From: Clavaria fumosa
Taxonomy: Eukaryota > Basidiomycota > Agaricomycetes > Agaricales > Clavariaceae
DNA length: 64,000 nt
NCBI GenBank assembly: GCA_951802425.1
Contig: OX637805.1
Location: 1,550,001-1,614,000 of the forward strand
Direction: 5' to 3'
The position numbers and the translations under genes are program-made. Positions within the stretch are counted from its first letter, which is position 1; every line of letters begins with the position of its first letter. The notes under the pieces are model-generated. The model did not search any database and was not told where the DNA came from. It saw nothing but the letters and a program-made list of their open reading frames with translations. Shown in pieces: positions 10,601 through 21,452 of this stretch.

Positions 10601-11422
10601 AAGCCGGAGCGACTTTCTGTCTTTCTTCAGAACGCAAAACCATTGAGATCAGTATGAGGAGTTTGATTCTTCATAGACTCCGGCAGCAATCTTTTCTTGG
10701 ATAACTTTTAAAACGTCATTGTAGATGCCGGGTGGGATCGGAATATTCTTGAAGACCCAAGGGATGTGTTCGACCGTCGGGATAATTATCGGATCGAAAT
10801 ATTTCGCGTCGAAACGTCCTTTTTCAGTCTCTTTGCAGGCGAAAGCATCCTCTTGGATCTTAATAAGATGGTGTATGAGTTTTTCTTCCTCCGGCCACAA
10901 GAATCCTGTTCGGTTGGCGTTATGTGCGTCCTTTCGATCCTGTGTGTACCTGGGGCCGGGAACGAACTCAGGCGGATGCTTTGGCAGGATAGGAATGTCG
11001 GCGAGGGGGTCCGGGTGTCGGCATCGGATGATCCGAAATTCTTCGGGAACGATTGCTTTAATCGGGTTGATGCGGTTGGCCACTTTCTTGTATTTCTTCC
11101 CGACATATACGGGTATAATTGCTTCTGTTGGTGATATTTCGATGGACTGGACATTGGAATAAAAGGTAGGCTGAGGTGATACCAGTGTCTCCGATGCTTT
11201 GTTAATGATTTTCGGAGGTCCGGATGGCTCGAGAGAGATGTCCCAAAAATAGGTGAATGGCAATGGGTCGAGAGTCATTGATGGTACAGATTGAGATGCG
11301 TGAAACGAATGAGCAGGAGATAATTGGACAGTTGGAGTATCGGATGTGGGTATAGCTTTGATTTTGGTGACCATCGGGTAATCGTCCGAAGATTTGGTCA
11401 GGTCCAATACTCCAGCTATCAA
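7658..11422 (-). pseudogene. Element D pol: RT, RNase H, integrase with four nonsense codons
   Basis: One continuous reading frame (frame 2 throughout) interrupted by TGA at 10649-10651, 9914-9916, 8717-8719 and 8663-8665. The RT has its catalytic FIDDVAIKG near 10280-10302. RNase H runs from about 9780 to 9430 with MAVDSSN and the final ADGLSRR. Integrase follows with the HHCC module (HDSLGHKG ... CHQCQ, about 8950-8845), then core segments VHIDTMFLP, ITDNGAPF and NSRANGVIERTHR. The C-terminal tail is acidic with no obvious chromodomain. All four stops can be explained by single C-to-T or G-to-A changes. Confidence 0.85.
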
Positions 11423-13854
11423 AAATCCGGATTGTTAGTTTTTGTTTTTAAAACTTTCCGGAGCGAAATTCTCTCCCTAGTCGGCACGATGATTCTCTCT
11501 CCAGTGTTCGGATCGTTTAGAATCAAGTCTTGGGCTCCGTGTGGGTGATCTATCATTTGCGATCTGGTCAGCATAAAGAACGGATGTCCGATAAGTACCT
11601 CGCATGGCAGGGTATCGGCAACCTGCATTTGGACGTGGAAGGTGCATGGTCCGATCTGTAATGGGAAATTCTTGATCTGTCCGAGTGTCGGTGCGATGGT
11701 GCCGTGTGAGGATTCCATGTGTAGTATACATTCGGAGTATAGGGGATTGCCGAGCCGCTCCCAAACGTCACGTCTCATTGCGACGATTGAGCTTCCCTGG
11801 TCTAGGAGACATTCTGCTGTGATCCGACCATCGAGGGTTCCTTCTACAATTCGGAGCGGTGTGGCGTCGACTGCTACGACGAGATCTGAGGTGTCCAGTG
11901 CGGCAGCGTCCGTAAATAACGTGTTCTGCAAAATGCCAGTGGTGACAGGAACTCGTTTAGCCGTTACCATGTCTTTCATCTTCTTTCGAACTTCTCCGGA
12001 AATCGCTAATAGTTCGCGCTGCGTCATCTGGACCAGGACATCGAGTGCCCAATCGAAAACTTGTTGAATGGTTTTCGGGTCTTCGACCAGTGCTTGGTAA
12101 TGGTATTGAACATCAGGCCGGTCGATCTTCGCGGGCTTTGTTGGTTGGGTGGTTGTTGGCGGGGTTATAACCACTGCAGGTAGAGGGGGCAGTCGAGATG
12201 GTTGCGGATCGTTGTTCCTGATGACGGGCATTCGCTTTTTTCCTTTGTCTACCTTCTTTGCAACTTCGTTAGCAAAAATGCGAGCCATGTCTTCCAGTTC
12301 AGCATCCGGTTGTTCTTCGTCGTCAGATGTGTTGTCCATGTCGGCATTGTCATCGGACATCATCATCGGCTTGACTTCAAACACGGCTGTTGTCGTCAGT
12401 TGTACGTTCTGGGACTGATATGTTGCATAGTACTTGTCGAAGCGTTCGGAGAGGTTCTTTCCAACGATAGAACCTGGTAGGTAGCGTCCGGAGGGTAAAC
12501 AAATCCTATTTTCGCTATTCCGGACACATTTCCCTGCTGCAATATACTCGAGGGCCTTCGGGCAGGCACTGATGAAGTGACCAGTTTCCGAGCAGAAATT
12601 ACATGTTCGGTTTATCGGTCCATTGATTGTCCTTGGTGCCGGTCGCTTGGCCGTGTCTTGGGATGATGCCGATAAAATAGATTCGAGCCGAGCCATGCTG
12701 GATGCAAAGGTCGCAAGGGCAGCCGATATGTCGAATTCTTCTTTCTTAATCTTGGGTTGCGCTTCTTTCCCGGGGGCTGCGGATGCGAAGCGGATGGTTC
12801 TGGAAGAATAGTCGGTGGACGCAGAAAGAGGGGACGTTGATGACAATAAAAATTCGGCAGCGGCATGTACTTCGTTCATCGGGTATGGATCCTCGGGGTG
12901 GTGGTCGGGAAGCTTTATTGCGAGCCTACTTTCAATCTGGCGTCTTGTGTGGTCACCAAATCCAAGAATGTATAGGTGGTTTTTGTCATTAGTGGTCATC
13001 CGCTGCGATTCTATGAGGTGTGAGGTAATGCGGAGGAAGTCCCTGTAATATTCTCCATGTTCGGCACGCATATATATGCCCTTTTGTGCCGAGTCCAATA
13101 TGAAACGATCAAGATCGGCGACGGAGAATAACCTTCCACCATCGGCACCTGGATACAGTCGTCGGACTGCTGCTTTAAACGTGTCCCAGGTCCAGGCTTC
13201 ATCTGGTGGTGGTGGTGTTAAGGTTTCCCATAAGAGGCAGGTATCGGTGTCGAGGTAGTGCTTTGCGTAGCAGATCAGGTCGGCTTCCGGAGCGTTGGGA
13301 TTCACGCCGGTGAGGATGATATGTATGTCTTCGAAGTATCTGTTGAGATGTGTCGGTACTCCGTCGAATACTGGTGCGCCGTGTGCGCCTCGGAGTGGAT
13401 ATCTCGCTTGATTGGCCATTTGCTGTTCGATGTCCAGTGGAAACTGTAAAATGTTCAGGTCGAGTGGTAATGGTGTGAGCGGTGACAGGGATGATTGTGG
13501 TTCGTCGGGTAGGAGCTGTGGTAAAGCGATAACTGGTGTATTGAAACTGGTGTGAGAGTATACAATGGAAGAGATGCTGGAGATATTTGATGGGTGAAGG
13601 TGAGAAGATTCGATAACTTCTCCAGATGGTTCAGATTGTGGCAAGTCCGATGTCGGTAGCTGAATCTGGGCTCTCAGGCGTTCGGAACGTCGAGGGTTGG
13701 ATGCTGATGATCCTCTTGGGATCCTCGAAGGTGGTTGTGAAGACGTTTTTGTGGCCCCCGCCTCGCGGTGGGCTCCAGAAATGTAGTAGGTATTACGTGT
13801 ATTGGCTGCAACTGCTTGATTACAGTCAAGTTCTTCAGGGGGGGTCTGACCCAA
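11419..13854 (-). CDS. Element D gag-protease
   Basis: An intact frame of up to 811 codons. The first Met (13854) lies inside the 5' LTR. A more natural start is the Met at 13419 (MANQARYPLRG), just before the capsid-like region. A CCHC knuckle CNFCSETGHFISACP lies near 12560-12600. The C-terminal region holds a retropepsin-like site with the variant ECLLDQGSSIVAMR near 11780-11820, where Asp-Gln-Gly-Ser replaces the usual Asp-Thr/Ser-Gly. The frame ends TGA at 11419-11421. Pol continues in the -1 frame. Confidence 0.85.
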   Translation of the reverse strand: MGQTPPEELDCNQAVAANTRNTYYISGAHREAGATKTSSQPPSRIPRGSSASNPRRSERLRAQIQLPTSDLPQSEPSGEVIESSHLHPSNISSISSIVYSHTSFNTPVIALPQLLPDEPQSSLSPLTPLPLDLNILQFPLDIEQQMANQARYPLRGAHGAPVFDGVPTHLNRYFEDIHIILTGVNPNAPEADLICYAKHYLDTDTCLLWETLTPPPPDEAWTWDTFKAAVRRLYPGADGGRLFSVADLDRFILDSAQKGIYMRAEHGEYYRDFLRITSHLIESQRMTTNDKNHLYILGFGDHTRRQIESRLAIKLPDHHPEDPYPMNEVHAAAEFLLSSTSPLSASTDYSSRTIRFASAAPGKEAQPKIKKEEFDISAALATFASSMARLESILSASSQDTAKRPAPRTINGPINRTCNFCSETGHFISACPKALEYIAAGKCVRNSENRICLPSGRYLPGSIVGKNLSERFDKYYATYQSQNVQLTTTAVFEVKPMMMSDDNADMDNTSDDEEQPDAELEDMARIFANEVAKKVDKGKKRMPVIRNNDPQPSRLPPLPAVVITPPTTTQPTKPAKIDRPDVQYHYQALVEDPKTIQQVFDWALDVLVQMTQRELLAISGEVRKKMKDMVTAKRVPVTTGILQNTLFTDAAALDTSDLVVAVDATPLRIVEGTLDGRITAECLLDQGSSIVAMRRDVWERLGNPLYSECILHMESSHGTIAPTLGQIKNFPLQIGPCTFHVQMQVADTLPCEVLIGHPFFMLTRSQMIDHPHGAQDLILNDPNTGERIIVPTRERISLRKVLKTKTNNPDF
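11422..11428 (-). other. Candidate -1 frameshift heptamer, element D
   Basis: The last gag codons are CCG GAT TTT followed by the TGA stop, so G GAT TTT lies in gag phase directly against the terminator. A -1 slip enters the pol frame (TTG ATA GCT). The same heptamer, again preceded by CC, occurs at the gag/pol overlap of the unrelated element A. Confidence 0.55.
13765..13778 (-). other. Possible primer-binding site of element D
   Basis: Inside the 5' LTR end the element strand reads TTTC then TGGAGCCCACC, beginning with the TGG expected to pair with a tRNA CCA end after a 4-nt gap. The tRNA is not identified. Confidence 0.35.
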
Positions 13855-14714
13855 TGCCTAAAACAGTGAGTGCAACCTTGGAGGGTGTGGAGGATGAGTT
13901 AAATGAGTTGATAAGACGAGAGTATACGATGTCCAAGGTGTCCGATAGATTCCGATATGAGTCCGATATCGGATCCGATGTCGAGCAAGAGAGTAGTCGA
14001 AGATACGAAGGACTGGCAATGACAAAGGCCAGCGGAACGATGTGTACGACGAAGGACGAGCCTAACGGAGCTCACGCAAGATGTGGGCAATGAGAATAAG
14101 CTGCTTTTTGTAGAGTCCGATACGTTCTTAAGTACATTTTTGTAATTACAAATGCTCCGGATTGTACCGGATGATCCGGAGGTCATGGGGAATGGGGGAA
14201 GGTCATAGGTAAGATCATGTGGAGGTCATAGGTCATGGAAGAAACGGCATAGTACATAGAAATGAAGAGTCCGAATTAATCGGTCATCTGGAACGCTGGT
14301 AGGAAAGAAGAGAAGGCATAATCGAGTATAGTACATAGTAGATAAAACACTTTTGAGTGTAGAAACGTTTACAAATTCAGAGGAACACATGATATGAAAT
14401 TTACAGCATTAAGGATGAAACAGGGGAGAGTACATGAAACATCGGTCACAAGGAGCGCTAAGCAGAGTAAAGTAATGAAATTGGAGTATATGGGCGCCAT
14501 TGATCACCTGTGTAATGAGGAATTTAATTTAACGAGGGTCCGGTACCGGATAGTTATCGGATGAGTATCGGGCTTTATGGACGGTCATCGGAGGGCATCG
14601 GATGGTGTCGGATGGTGGTCGGTTCACGTCGGGTACAAGGCGGATGCATGCTGAATCCTTCGGATGGTAGGTATCTGTCATGTTTCCGTGCTGGAGCCAT
14701 ATATTATCCTTACA
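13782..14714 (-). repeat. 5' LTR of element D (933 bp)
   Basis: Partner of the LTR at 4712-5644, same orientation and length, and transition-biased divergence of about 2 percent by eye. Right boundary TTACA is followed by the target duplication acgg, then by the continuation of element B integrase. Confidence 0.9.
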
Positions 14715-15326
14715 ACGGGCAAACCAGGAGATGGAGATCTATCTCCAGGCTTACGTGGACCATCTCCAGGATGACTGGGCTGAATGGTTGTCCACTGTGG
14801 AGTTTGCTCTTAATAATTGTGAGCACTCAGCAACAGGACAGACACCTTTCTTCCTCAATTATGGATGACACCCATGGAATGGGGGGCTCCAGCCACCTTC
14901 TGAGGTGAACCTGGCAGTGGACGAGTGGATGGCTAAGCTCACGGAGTCCCAAAGAGCAGCCAAGGAGGCAATGGAGAAAGCGGTGGCAGTGATGAAGAAG
15001 AGCTACGATAAGGGGAAATGCCCAAGTCGGGAGTACTCTGAGGGAGATCTGGTCTGGCTGGATACTAGAAACTTGAAGATGGACCAGCCCTGTAAAAAGC
15101 TTGACAACAAGAGAGCAGGCCCCTTTGCAGTTGAGGAGAAGGTGGGACCTGCTGGGTATCGCCTCAAGCTCCCTCAGGCCTGGTGCATCCATCGGGTCTT
15201 CAATGAGTTGCTGTTGACACCATACCACCCCCTTTCCTTCCCTTCTCAGAACCTGCCTCCCCCTCCACCCCCTACAATTGATGATGACCACCTGGAGTAT
15301 GATGTGGAGGCGATCCTTGATGTTAA
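14715..15326 (+). pseudogene. Element B integrase, C-terminal part
   Basis: Continues the integrase core split by element D, starting RANQEMEIYLQAYVDHLQDD with the LNNCEHSATGQTPF block. A TGA at 14866-14868 follows LNYG. The frame then continues with the C-terminal DNA-binding region: VWLDTRNLKM, KLDNKRAGPFAVEEKVG and YRLKLP, a GPY/F-like module, and a proline-rich linker. It is cut at 15326 by element C within a codon run that resumes at the chromodomain at 24828. Confidence 0.85.
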
Positions 15327-16814
15327 TGTTAGGGCCTGTCCCGTCTCGATAATAGTGCCGGAGATCGACTTGTTGGTGACCTATGCTGAAGACTTGCTAA
15401 GACCAATCAACTGTTGAGCACAGTCGAGAATGCTCAGTCCCAGAAGGTCGTGAAGACGTCTCAGAAGATGTAAGAATTGAAGGAAGATAAGTATAGAAAG
15501 AGAAGACGTCGCTGGGAAAGTCGCGAAATCAGTAGACGAAGTGTAGAGCAGGAAATTGATGAGGAGGGGGAAATGAGTAGGCTGAGAGGGTCGCGAAGTC
15601 GACTGACGAAGCATGAAGAAAGGAATAGACGAGGTGGGGGAGACTGGTAACGCTGAGAGGGTCGCGAGATCGACCAACAAAGCATAAGAAAGGGAAAGGA
15701 CAAGGTGAAGGAAATAGACGATGTAGAGAAGGTCGCAAGAGATTGCGACGATATTGATAAGTAAGTCGGTTGAAGGTAATGACTTTGCCAACCAACTGGA
15801 GAACCTGTAGGGTTCCAAGATCAGTACCAAGATGAATAAGAGAGGATACTTAGATTGCGCAAGTTGTACAAGTGCAGAGGGCAAGTTAGAATAGAGTAGA
15901 GTGTGTCTTGGCGATCTTGTGGTCACCAAGAGAGACAAGACCTATCAATTGCGGTGGTTCCAAGCTCAAAGGGTGTACTAGCCTCAAGCTTAAACCAATG
16001 TGCATCAATATCAAGTCTAGAGTACCATAAGTACATGCGAGACCTTATATACATACGTACAGAGAGTATAATGAAAAAGGGAAAGTACAGAGGTCGCCAG
16101 GTGACAAGACTATAGTAGTACAGGGTATGTTTAGTCATAAAGTGACTAGGCGTGTGTTCTACTAAGGTCGCGAGGGGTTAGGTATGCATAGGTAAGGTCG
16201 TGAAGATGACCTGTCACGGGTCGCGACCTAGTTAAATAAGTATATACATTGCTATAACTATGGAGGGATTCTCGGATCATAAGTAACATAATTATAGATG
16301 ACTGAGGAGAAGAAGGGATGCATATTTGAAGTGTACATACAGCTGACCGTTGGTGGTGTGTTTGAGTGTTAAGGTCGCGAGATCATAAGAGCAATCATGT
16401 GGGTGACGCTAGTGACGCAGGTGACCTATGGGTGGGTAGTCACATGGGTAACGCTGGTAACGCAAGTAACGGTCGTAACGCTGGTAACGTATTGGCACTG
16501 GTAGTGGTAGCGCCGGGGGTGCCGCACAGCAAGTCATGTGCTGGTGGAAGTAGAGGTGTATCGGTGTGTCGTGCGTAGGATTGGTGGGTCCGGGTGAAGT
16601 ATGTGCATAGAGTGAAGTAGTAGGAAGTGTCGCGAGTACAGCATGGTGGTCGCAAGTGTCGTGTGAGCGCGGGGGAGGTTGGAGAGGCTTCCGGAAGGAG
16701 ACAGCGGGTCCCAAAAGTGTGTAGAGGGACTCGCGAGGTTGTAGAGGGTCATCGGGAAGCTTGTGGATGTGGGTGAAGTCGGCTTGGGCAAGGAAAAATG
16801 AATGGGTCCTGACA
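15327..16814 (-). repeat. 3' LTR of element C (1488 bp)
   Basis: 27 bp longer than its partner owing to an extra stretch of ggtaacg-type repeats near 16455-16490. It carries dispersed copies of TCGCGA (15591, 15662, 16168, 16221, 16375, 16630), mostly inside GGTCGCGA, plus decayed versions such as GTCGCAA and GTCGTGA. Confidence 0.85.
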
Positions 16815-16930
16815 TTACCCCCCCTTCAAGCCTCGAGCCCTGCAAGAGTGGAGGTCACGTGATGATTAGTCAGTGCGATGTTTGTTGATCAAGTCACGAC
16901 ACCCGAAATTTTTCTCTAAGTCCAACCACC

Positions 16931-17388
16931 ATGGTCTCTGCTTTCATCAAACAACACAAAACTGAAACCAACAAGGACGAGAACAAGGTCGCGCACAAAA
17001 TGCGCATATATGATGAAACAGAACCCAGCCTCAATCTGGGGATCCTAGAAGATGCGCTGGCCCATCAAAAGGCTGAACAGGTGCGATGTGTGCGTTCCCG
17101 AGAGGAGGTCGCGAAGTGCGAAAATAAGAACAAGGTCGCAAGTTTCGTATTCTTAATGATAAGCTAACAGTTTGTTTCTAGAATTATGTGACCAATGCGA
17201 GAGTATGGTTGGTGAGCTCCGCGAGGCTCGCTTTCAAGGATGGCAAGGCCTCGAGATGGTCTTCTTCGCCTACGAAGACCTCTTGATGAAGTCACCGAAA
17301 GAACTCCTGTCGTGGGTGGAAAGGTGGGTGGAGCAGGAACAGCGTCACGTGAGGAGGGAGTTATTGGATATTCCAAGGGTGGACCATT
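16931..17388 (+). CDS. Antisense small ORF pair of element C
   Basis: A plus-strand coding-like region in minus-strand element C, 117 nt inside the 3' LTR. ATG 16931 lies in a good context (ccaaccaccATGG). It opens a Lys/Glu-rich exon of about 50 codons. A second open stretch at about 17181-17388 reads ELCDQCESMVGELREARF and ends LLDIPRVDH before a stop. A branch-like gctaac and acceptor tttctag (17161-17181) sit between them. I could not fix the donor, so the junction is uncertain. The location and strand match the antisense gene of element D, but the proteins do not look alike. Function unknown. Confidence 0.5.
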
Positions 17389-17639
17389 GAGGTTTTGAGT
17401 TGAAGGCTCCCGAGGCTGGAGAGGAGGAGGAGGGGGAAAAGAAAAAACTCGCAAGTGTGGAAGGTGGGGAAGGAGCAGAAGGGTCGTGAAAGGGGAAGGA
17501 AAAAGCTTGTGACCAGTAGATAAAAATTTTCTTGTTGTATTTTTATTGCGTATATATGAATTGCTGTGAAGTCCGAAGTGAGAAAGTGAAGAAAAAACGA
17601 GAAAGAGGCAAGGAAAATTATTGAGTTGCGCAAGTCATG

Positions 17640-20600
17640 CGAGGTTTTTCTGGGTAGGTCATGTGGAAGTCCTTGAGGAGTTCCTTCGAGCCGGAAAGTG
17701 ATTCTATTGGTTCCCAGGTGTCATCCTCGGGTCCGTAACCTTCCCATCGTACGAGGTAAAGCACTTTCCCACCCCTCCTTCGAGAATCTGGTATGTCAGT
17801 GACTTCATAATGTTGTTCACCGTCGACCTCGATAGGGGGCGGGGGTTGCTGTTGCTACTGGGGGAAAGCGTCATCGTAGACCTTTTCGAGTAACGAAACA
17901 TGGAAAACGTCATGAATTTCTCGCATCGATTTCGGTAACTGGAGACGATATGCGTGAGTCGAAACTTTCGCGAGTATGGGGAAAGGTCCGGCTCGTTTTG
18001 AGTCCAATTTCTTCATCAGTCTCTTCGTCTTCACATTCCGCAAGTCTAACCACACCTTCGTTCCTTCTTTCCAGTCCGGTGTAACCTCTCTCTTCCTGTC
18101 TGCAAAGCGCGAGTAGGCCTCGTTCACAACCTTGAGTTGATCTTGTAAGTGCTGATGGAGCGTCTTGAGATCAGTCGCGACCATGTGGGCTTCATGCGCG
18201 GGTATCCCTTCGAGGGAAATCATGAGTCTTGGGTGGTATCCCTTGTTCGCGAAGAATGGGGAGACACCAGTCGTGCTGTGGGGGGTGTTGTTGTATACGA
18301 ACTCGGCGAGCGGAAGTTGGTGGGTCCAGTCATCCTGCTGGTAGTTCATATAGATTCGTATATATTGCTCCAAGATCTGGTTGACTCGTTCGGTTTGTCC
18401 GTTGGTCTCGGGATGATAGGCTGTGGAGAGATTGGAAGTAATATCCAGAGCCTGACATAATGAAGACCAAAACTTAGAAACGAATAATCTTCCTCTATCC
18501 AACACTATATCTGCAGGTAGCCCATGCTTTGAGAAGACGTGGGTGATGAAATGTTGAGCTAACTCTTTCGCAGTGTCGGTAGTGTTGGTGGAGATAAAGA
18601 TTGCTTGTTTCGTAAGTTGGCAGACGACAATGAGAATCGAGTCAAAGGTCGCTGAGAGGGGGAGGGCTTCGATGTGGTCTATCGAAATCGAAGACCAAGG
18701 TCGCTCGCCTATAGGCAAGGGCTTGAGGAGTCCGTAGGGTTTGTGCCAGATGGGTTTTGCCCTTGCGCAGGTGTGACAACCACGGACGTAGACGGTTACA
18801 TCTTTTCGGAGTCCTGGCCAGAAAAACAACCTATTTATTAGTTGGGTTGTCTTCCTTATACCTGGATGTCCTCGTAGTTTGTGGTCGTGGTTGGAGCATA
18901 GGATATCGAATCGGAGGGAGTTGTGGTTGGGGACGTATATTTTACCGTTGCGAAGTAGTAGTGAGCCATTGGGCGAGAGCAAGAATGCCTTGTCGTGACC
19001 TTGAGGAGCGCCCTGTGATTTCTTGGAGAAGTAGGAGTCGCGAGGGGCATGTCGAATTCGCGAAATCAGGGCTTCTTCGTTGAGGATAACGGCTGCTCAA
19101 AGTAGTTCCGGCAGTATTGCAACCTTGTTGTTTTGCGCATTAGTTGCGGGTTGGTCGGACTTCTTCGGGTAGACGTCGGGTCATCGCATGAGGGCATCTG
19201 GCTTCATGCCTAGCTTTCCTGCTCGATAATGAATTACATAGTCGAAACTGGAAAGGTACTCTGCCCAGCGGGCTTGTCGATGGCTGAGTTGCTTCATGGT
19301 GGTAAAATGTCGCAGGTTGTTGTGGTCTGAAAAGACCTGAATTTGGTATCGCGCACCTTTGAGGTACACTCTCCATTGCTTGAAAGCATCATGTATCACG
19401 AGTAGCTCTTTGTTGTAAATGTCGTAGTTGAGCTCTGCAGCGATCATTGTACATGCGTGGAAAGCGATGGGACATAGCTCATTAGTCGCGGGATCAGTTT
19501 GAGAGAGAATGGCTGCTATCGCGTAGTCAGAAGTGTCGCATTCAAGAGTAATGGGGTGATCAGGGTCGTAGTGCCGCATTCAAGAGTAATGGGGTGATCA
19601 GGGTCATAGTGCCGGAGGACAGGAGCTTTGGTAAAGGCTTGTTTGAGGATATCAAAGACTTCTTGGCATTGCAGGCTCCATTTCCACGATGTGTCCTTGC
19701 AGAGGAGTTGCGTAAGTGGAATAATGATGCCGGAATAGTTGTCTATGAATCATCGATAAAAGTTAGCAAAGCCTAAAAAGCTCTGAAGGTCGTGGATCTT
19801 CGTAGGTACGGGCCAACTTAGGATGGCCTGTATCTTCGAAGGGTCCATGGCAATTCTGTCGGGGGACACTATAACTCCGAGATATTTGACCATCGCGGTG
19901 TGGAAATCACACTTCTCGGGTCGTGCGTGCAGGTCTGCCTTTCGTAGATGTCGTAGAACCTCCCGGACGTGGTCGTGATGTTGTTCGAGGTTGTCCAAGT
20001 AGATTAGGATGTCGTCGAGGTAGACTACCACATTCACATTGACCAAATCATGGAAGATATCATTCATGAGGTGCTGAAAGGTTGTGGGTGCGTTCGTGAG
20101 TCCAAAAGGCATGACAAGATATTCGAACGCACCATAGCGAGTGCGGAACGCAGTTTTCCACTCGTCTCCTTCAGCTATCCTTACGTTATTATATCCAACA
20201 TGGAGGTCAATCTTGGAGTAGATTTTGGCCGATCGTAACTGGTTGACAAGGGTCTCAATTCAGGGAATAGGGTAGTGATTTTTGCGGGTGATCTTGTTGA
20301 GACCTCGATAGTCAACACAAAGGCAAAGGCCTCCATCTTTGTTCTTCGCAAAGAGTACTGGTGCACCTGCGGGGGATTTTGATGGCCGAATGAAGCCTTT
20401 GTCCAACATGTCATCCAAATAATCTTTCAACGTCTTTAACTCCACTTCTGACATGTTGTACGGCTTCCCGTGAGGAGGTGTTTTGCCTTCCTCAAGTTCA
20501 ATTCGGTGGTCGTAGTCATGGTGCAGAGGTAATTCCCAGGCTAAATCTTCGGAAAATACGTCCATAAAGTCATGGTACTCGTGCGGTACTGTTTCTTCGG

Positions 20601-21440
20601 GTTTTGGAGGGGGTTGAGTGGTCGCGGAACTCGCAAGTATGGATTCGTCGTCATGGGGGTTGTTCGTGGGTTGGAAGTATAGGAGACCTATAAATTCTCC
20701 TTGTTGCTCCAAGCAGCGAAGCGTGGTGGCCTTGACCAATTGAACTCGCGGGGGTTTAGAGGGTTTCGGTGCCGAGTTCGCGAGGTCAGGGGGAGGTTTA
20801 CTCGGGGGTTTCGCATCCAGAAGGGTGAGAGGGATAGTCGCGGAGCAGGCTGTCTGTCCGAAACTAAAAGTGAGGTTGGTCCAATCGATCCTAGGGTTCC
20901 AGGTTCGCAACCAATCGAGCCCTAGAACCACAGGAGTGAGAGGATGAGTTTTAGTGATGAGGAACTTAATGGATTGGATAGTATCGTCGGGGAATTTCGT
21001 ATTAGCGTGGACATAGTGGGTTATATTGGAGCTGGAGGAACTTCCATCGAAGTATTGAAGTGGTAGAGGTTGTGGAAGTGGCATTAAGAGGTTTGGACGG
21101 GAGTTCGTGAGGGTGAAATCGATGAAATTCATTGATGAGCCGCAATCAACGAGAGTATTTAAGGGAATTGAGCTGAAATCTGGTATTTGTGTCTTTATGA
21201 GGAAGGATTGGGAAGACTGGGAAGCAATGGGAGTATTAGAAAGGTCGCGAGGAAACTGAGGGGAAGAGGAACTAGTCGCGGCCCACGCGAGTATGGGGGT
21301 TGGATCATCGCGACTCAGAGTTCCCCCGGAAGCTCCTGAGTCGCTTCCTCGTTTAACTCTTCGTGCGGGTCATCCACATCCTCTTCTACTTCTTCCTCAA
21401 CTTCATACTCTTCCCGTAAGTCTTCTTCTCCTTCCTCTAG
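17640..21440 (-). pseudogene. Element C pol: protease, RT, RNase H, integrase, chromodomain (decayed)
   Basis: Minus-strand pol remnants. Protease ([10 protein letters not shown] near 21130-21150) and RT N part lie at 21132-20260; RT with LVYLDD-type [11 protein letters not shown] and [11 protein letters not shown] at 20112-19750; RNase H (ECDTSDYAIAAIL, MKPDAL) at 19579-19181; integrase at 18982-17855 with HHCC, D, D and HPETNGQTERVNQ. After a TAG at about 17852-17854 a chromodomain follows (VLYLVRWEGYGPEDDTWEP). Stops are mostly TGA or TAG one transition from sense codons. A 38-bp tandem repeat at 19538-19613 shifts the frame inside RNase H. Confidence 0.85.
19538..19613. repeat. 38-bp tandem duplication in element C RNase H
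   Basis: 19538-19575 is repeated immediately at 19576-19613 with a single g/a difference. The added length is not a multiple of three, which explains why the pol frame changes between the RT and RNase H segments. Confidence 0.9.
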
Positions 21441-21452
21441 TGTGAAGACAGC

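Larger units (their letters stand above)
4712..14714 (-). mobile_element. Element D: full-length gypsy element with antisense accessory gene
   Basis: A complete insertion of 10,003 bp bounded by two 933-bp LTRs in the same orientation. Left flank atgg (4708-4711) and right flank acgg (14715-14718) form a 4-bp target duplication differing by one C/T transition. Restoring acgg gives the uninterrupted element B reading TDGQTERANQ. Gag-protease, RT, RNase H and integrase lie on the minus strand; a separate spliced gene lies on the plus strand near the 3' LTR. Four in-frame TGA codons in pol show that this copy is non-autonomous. Confidence 0.9.
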
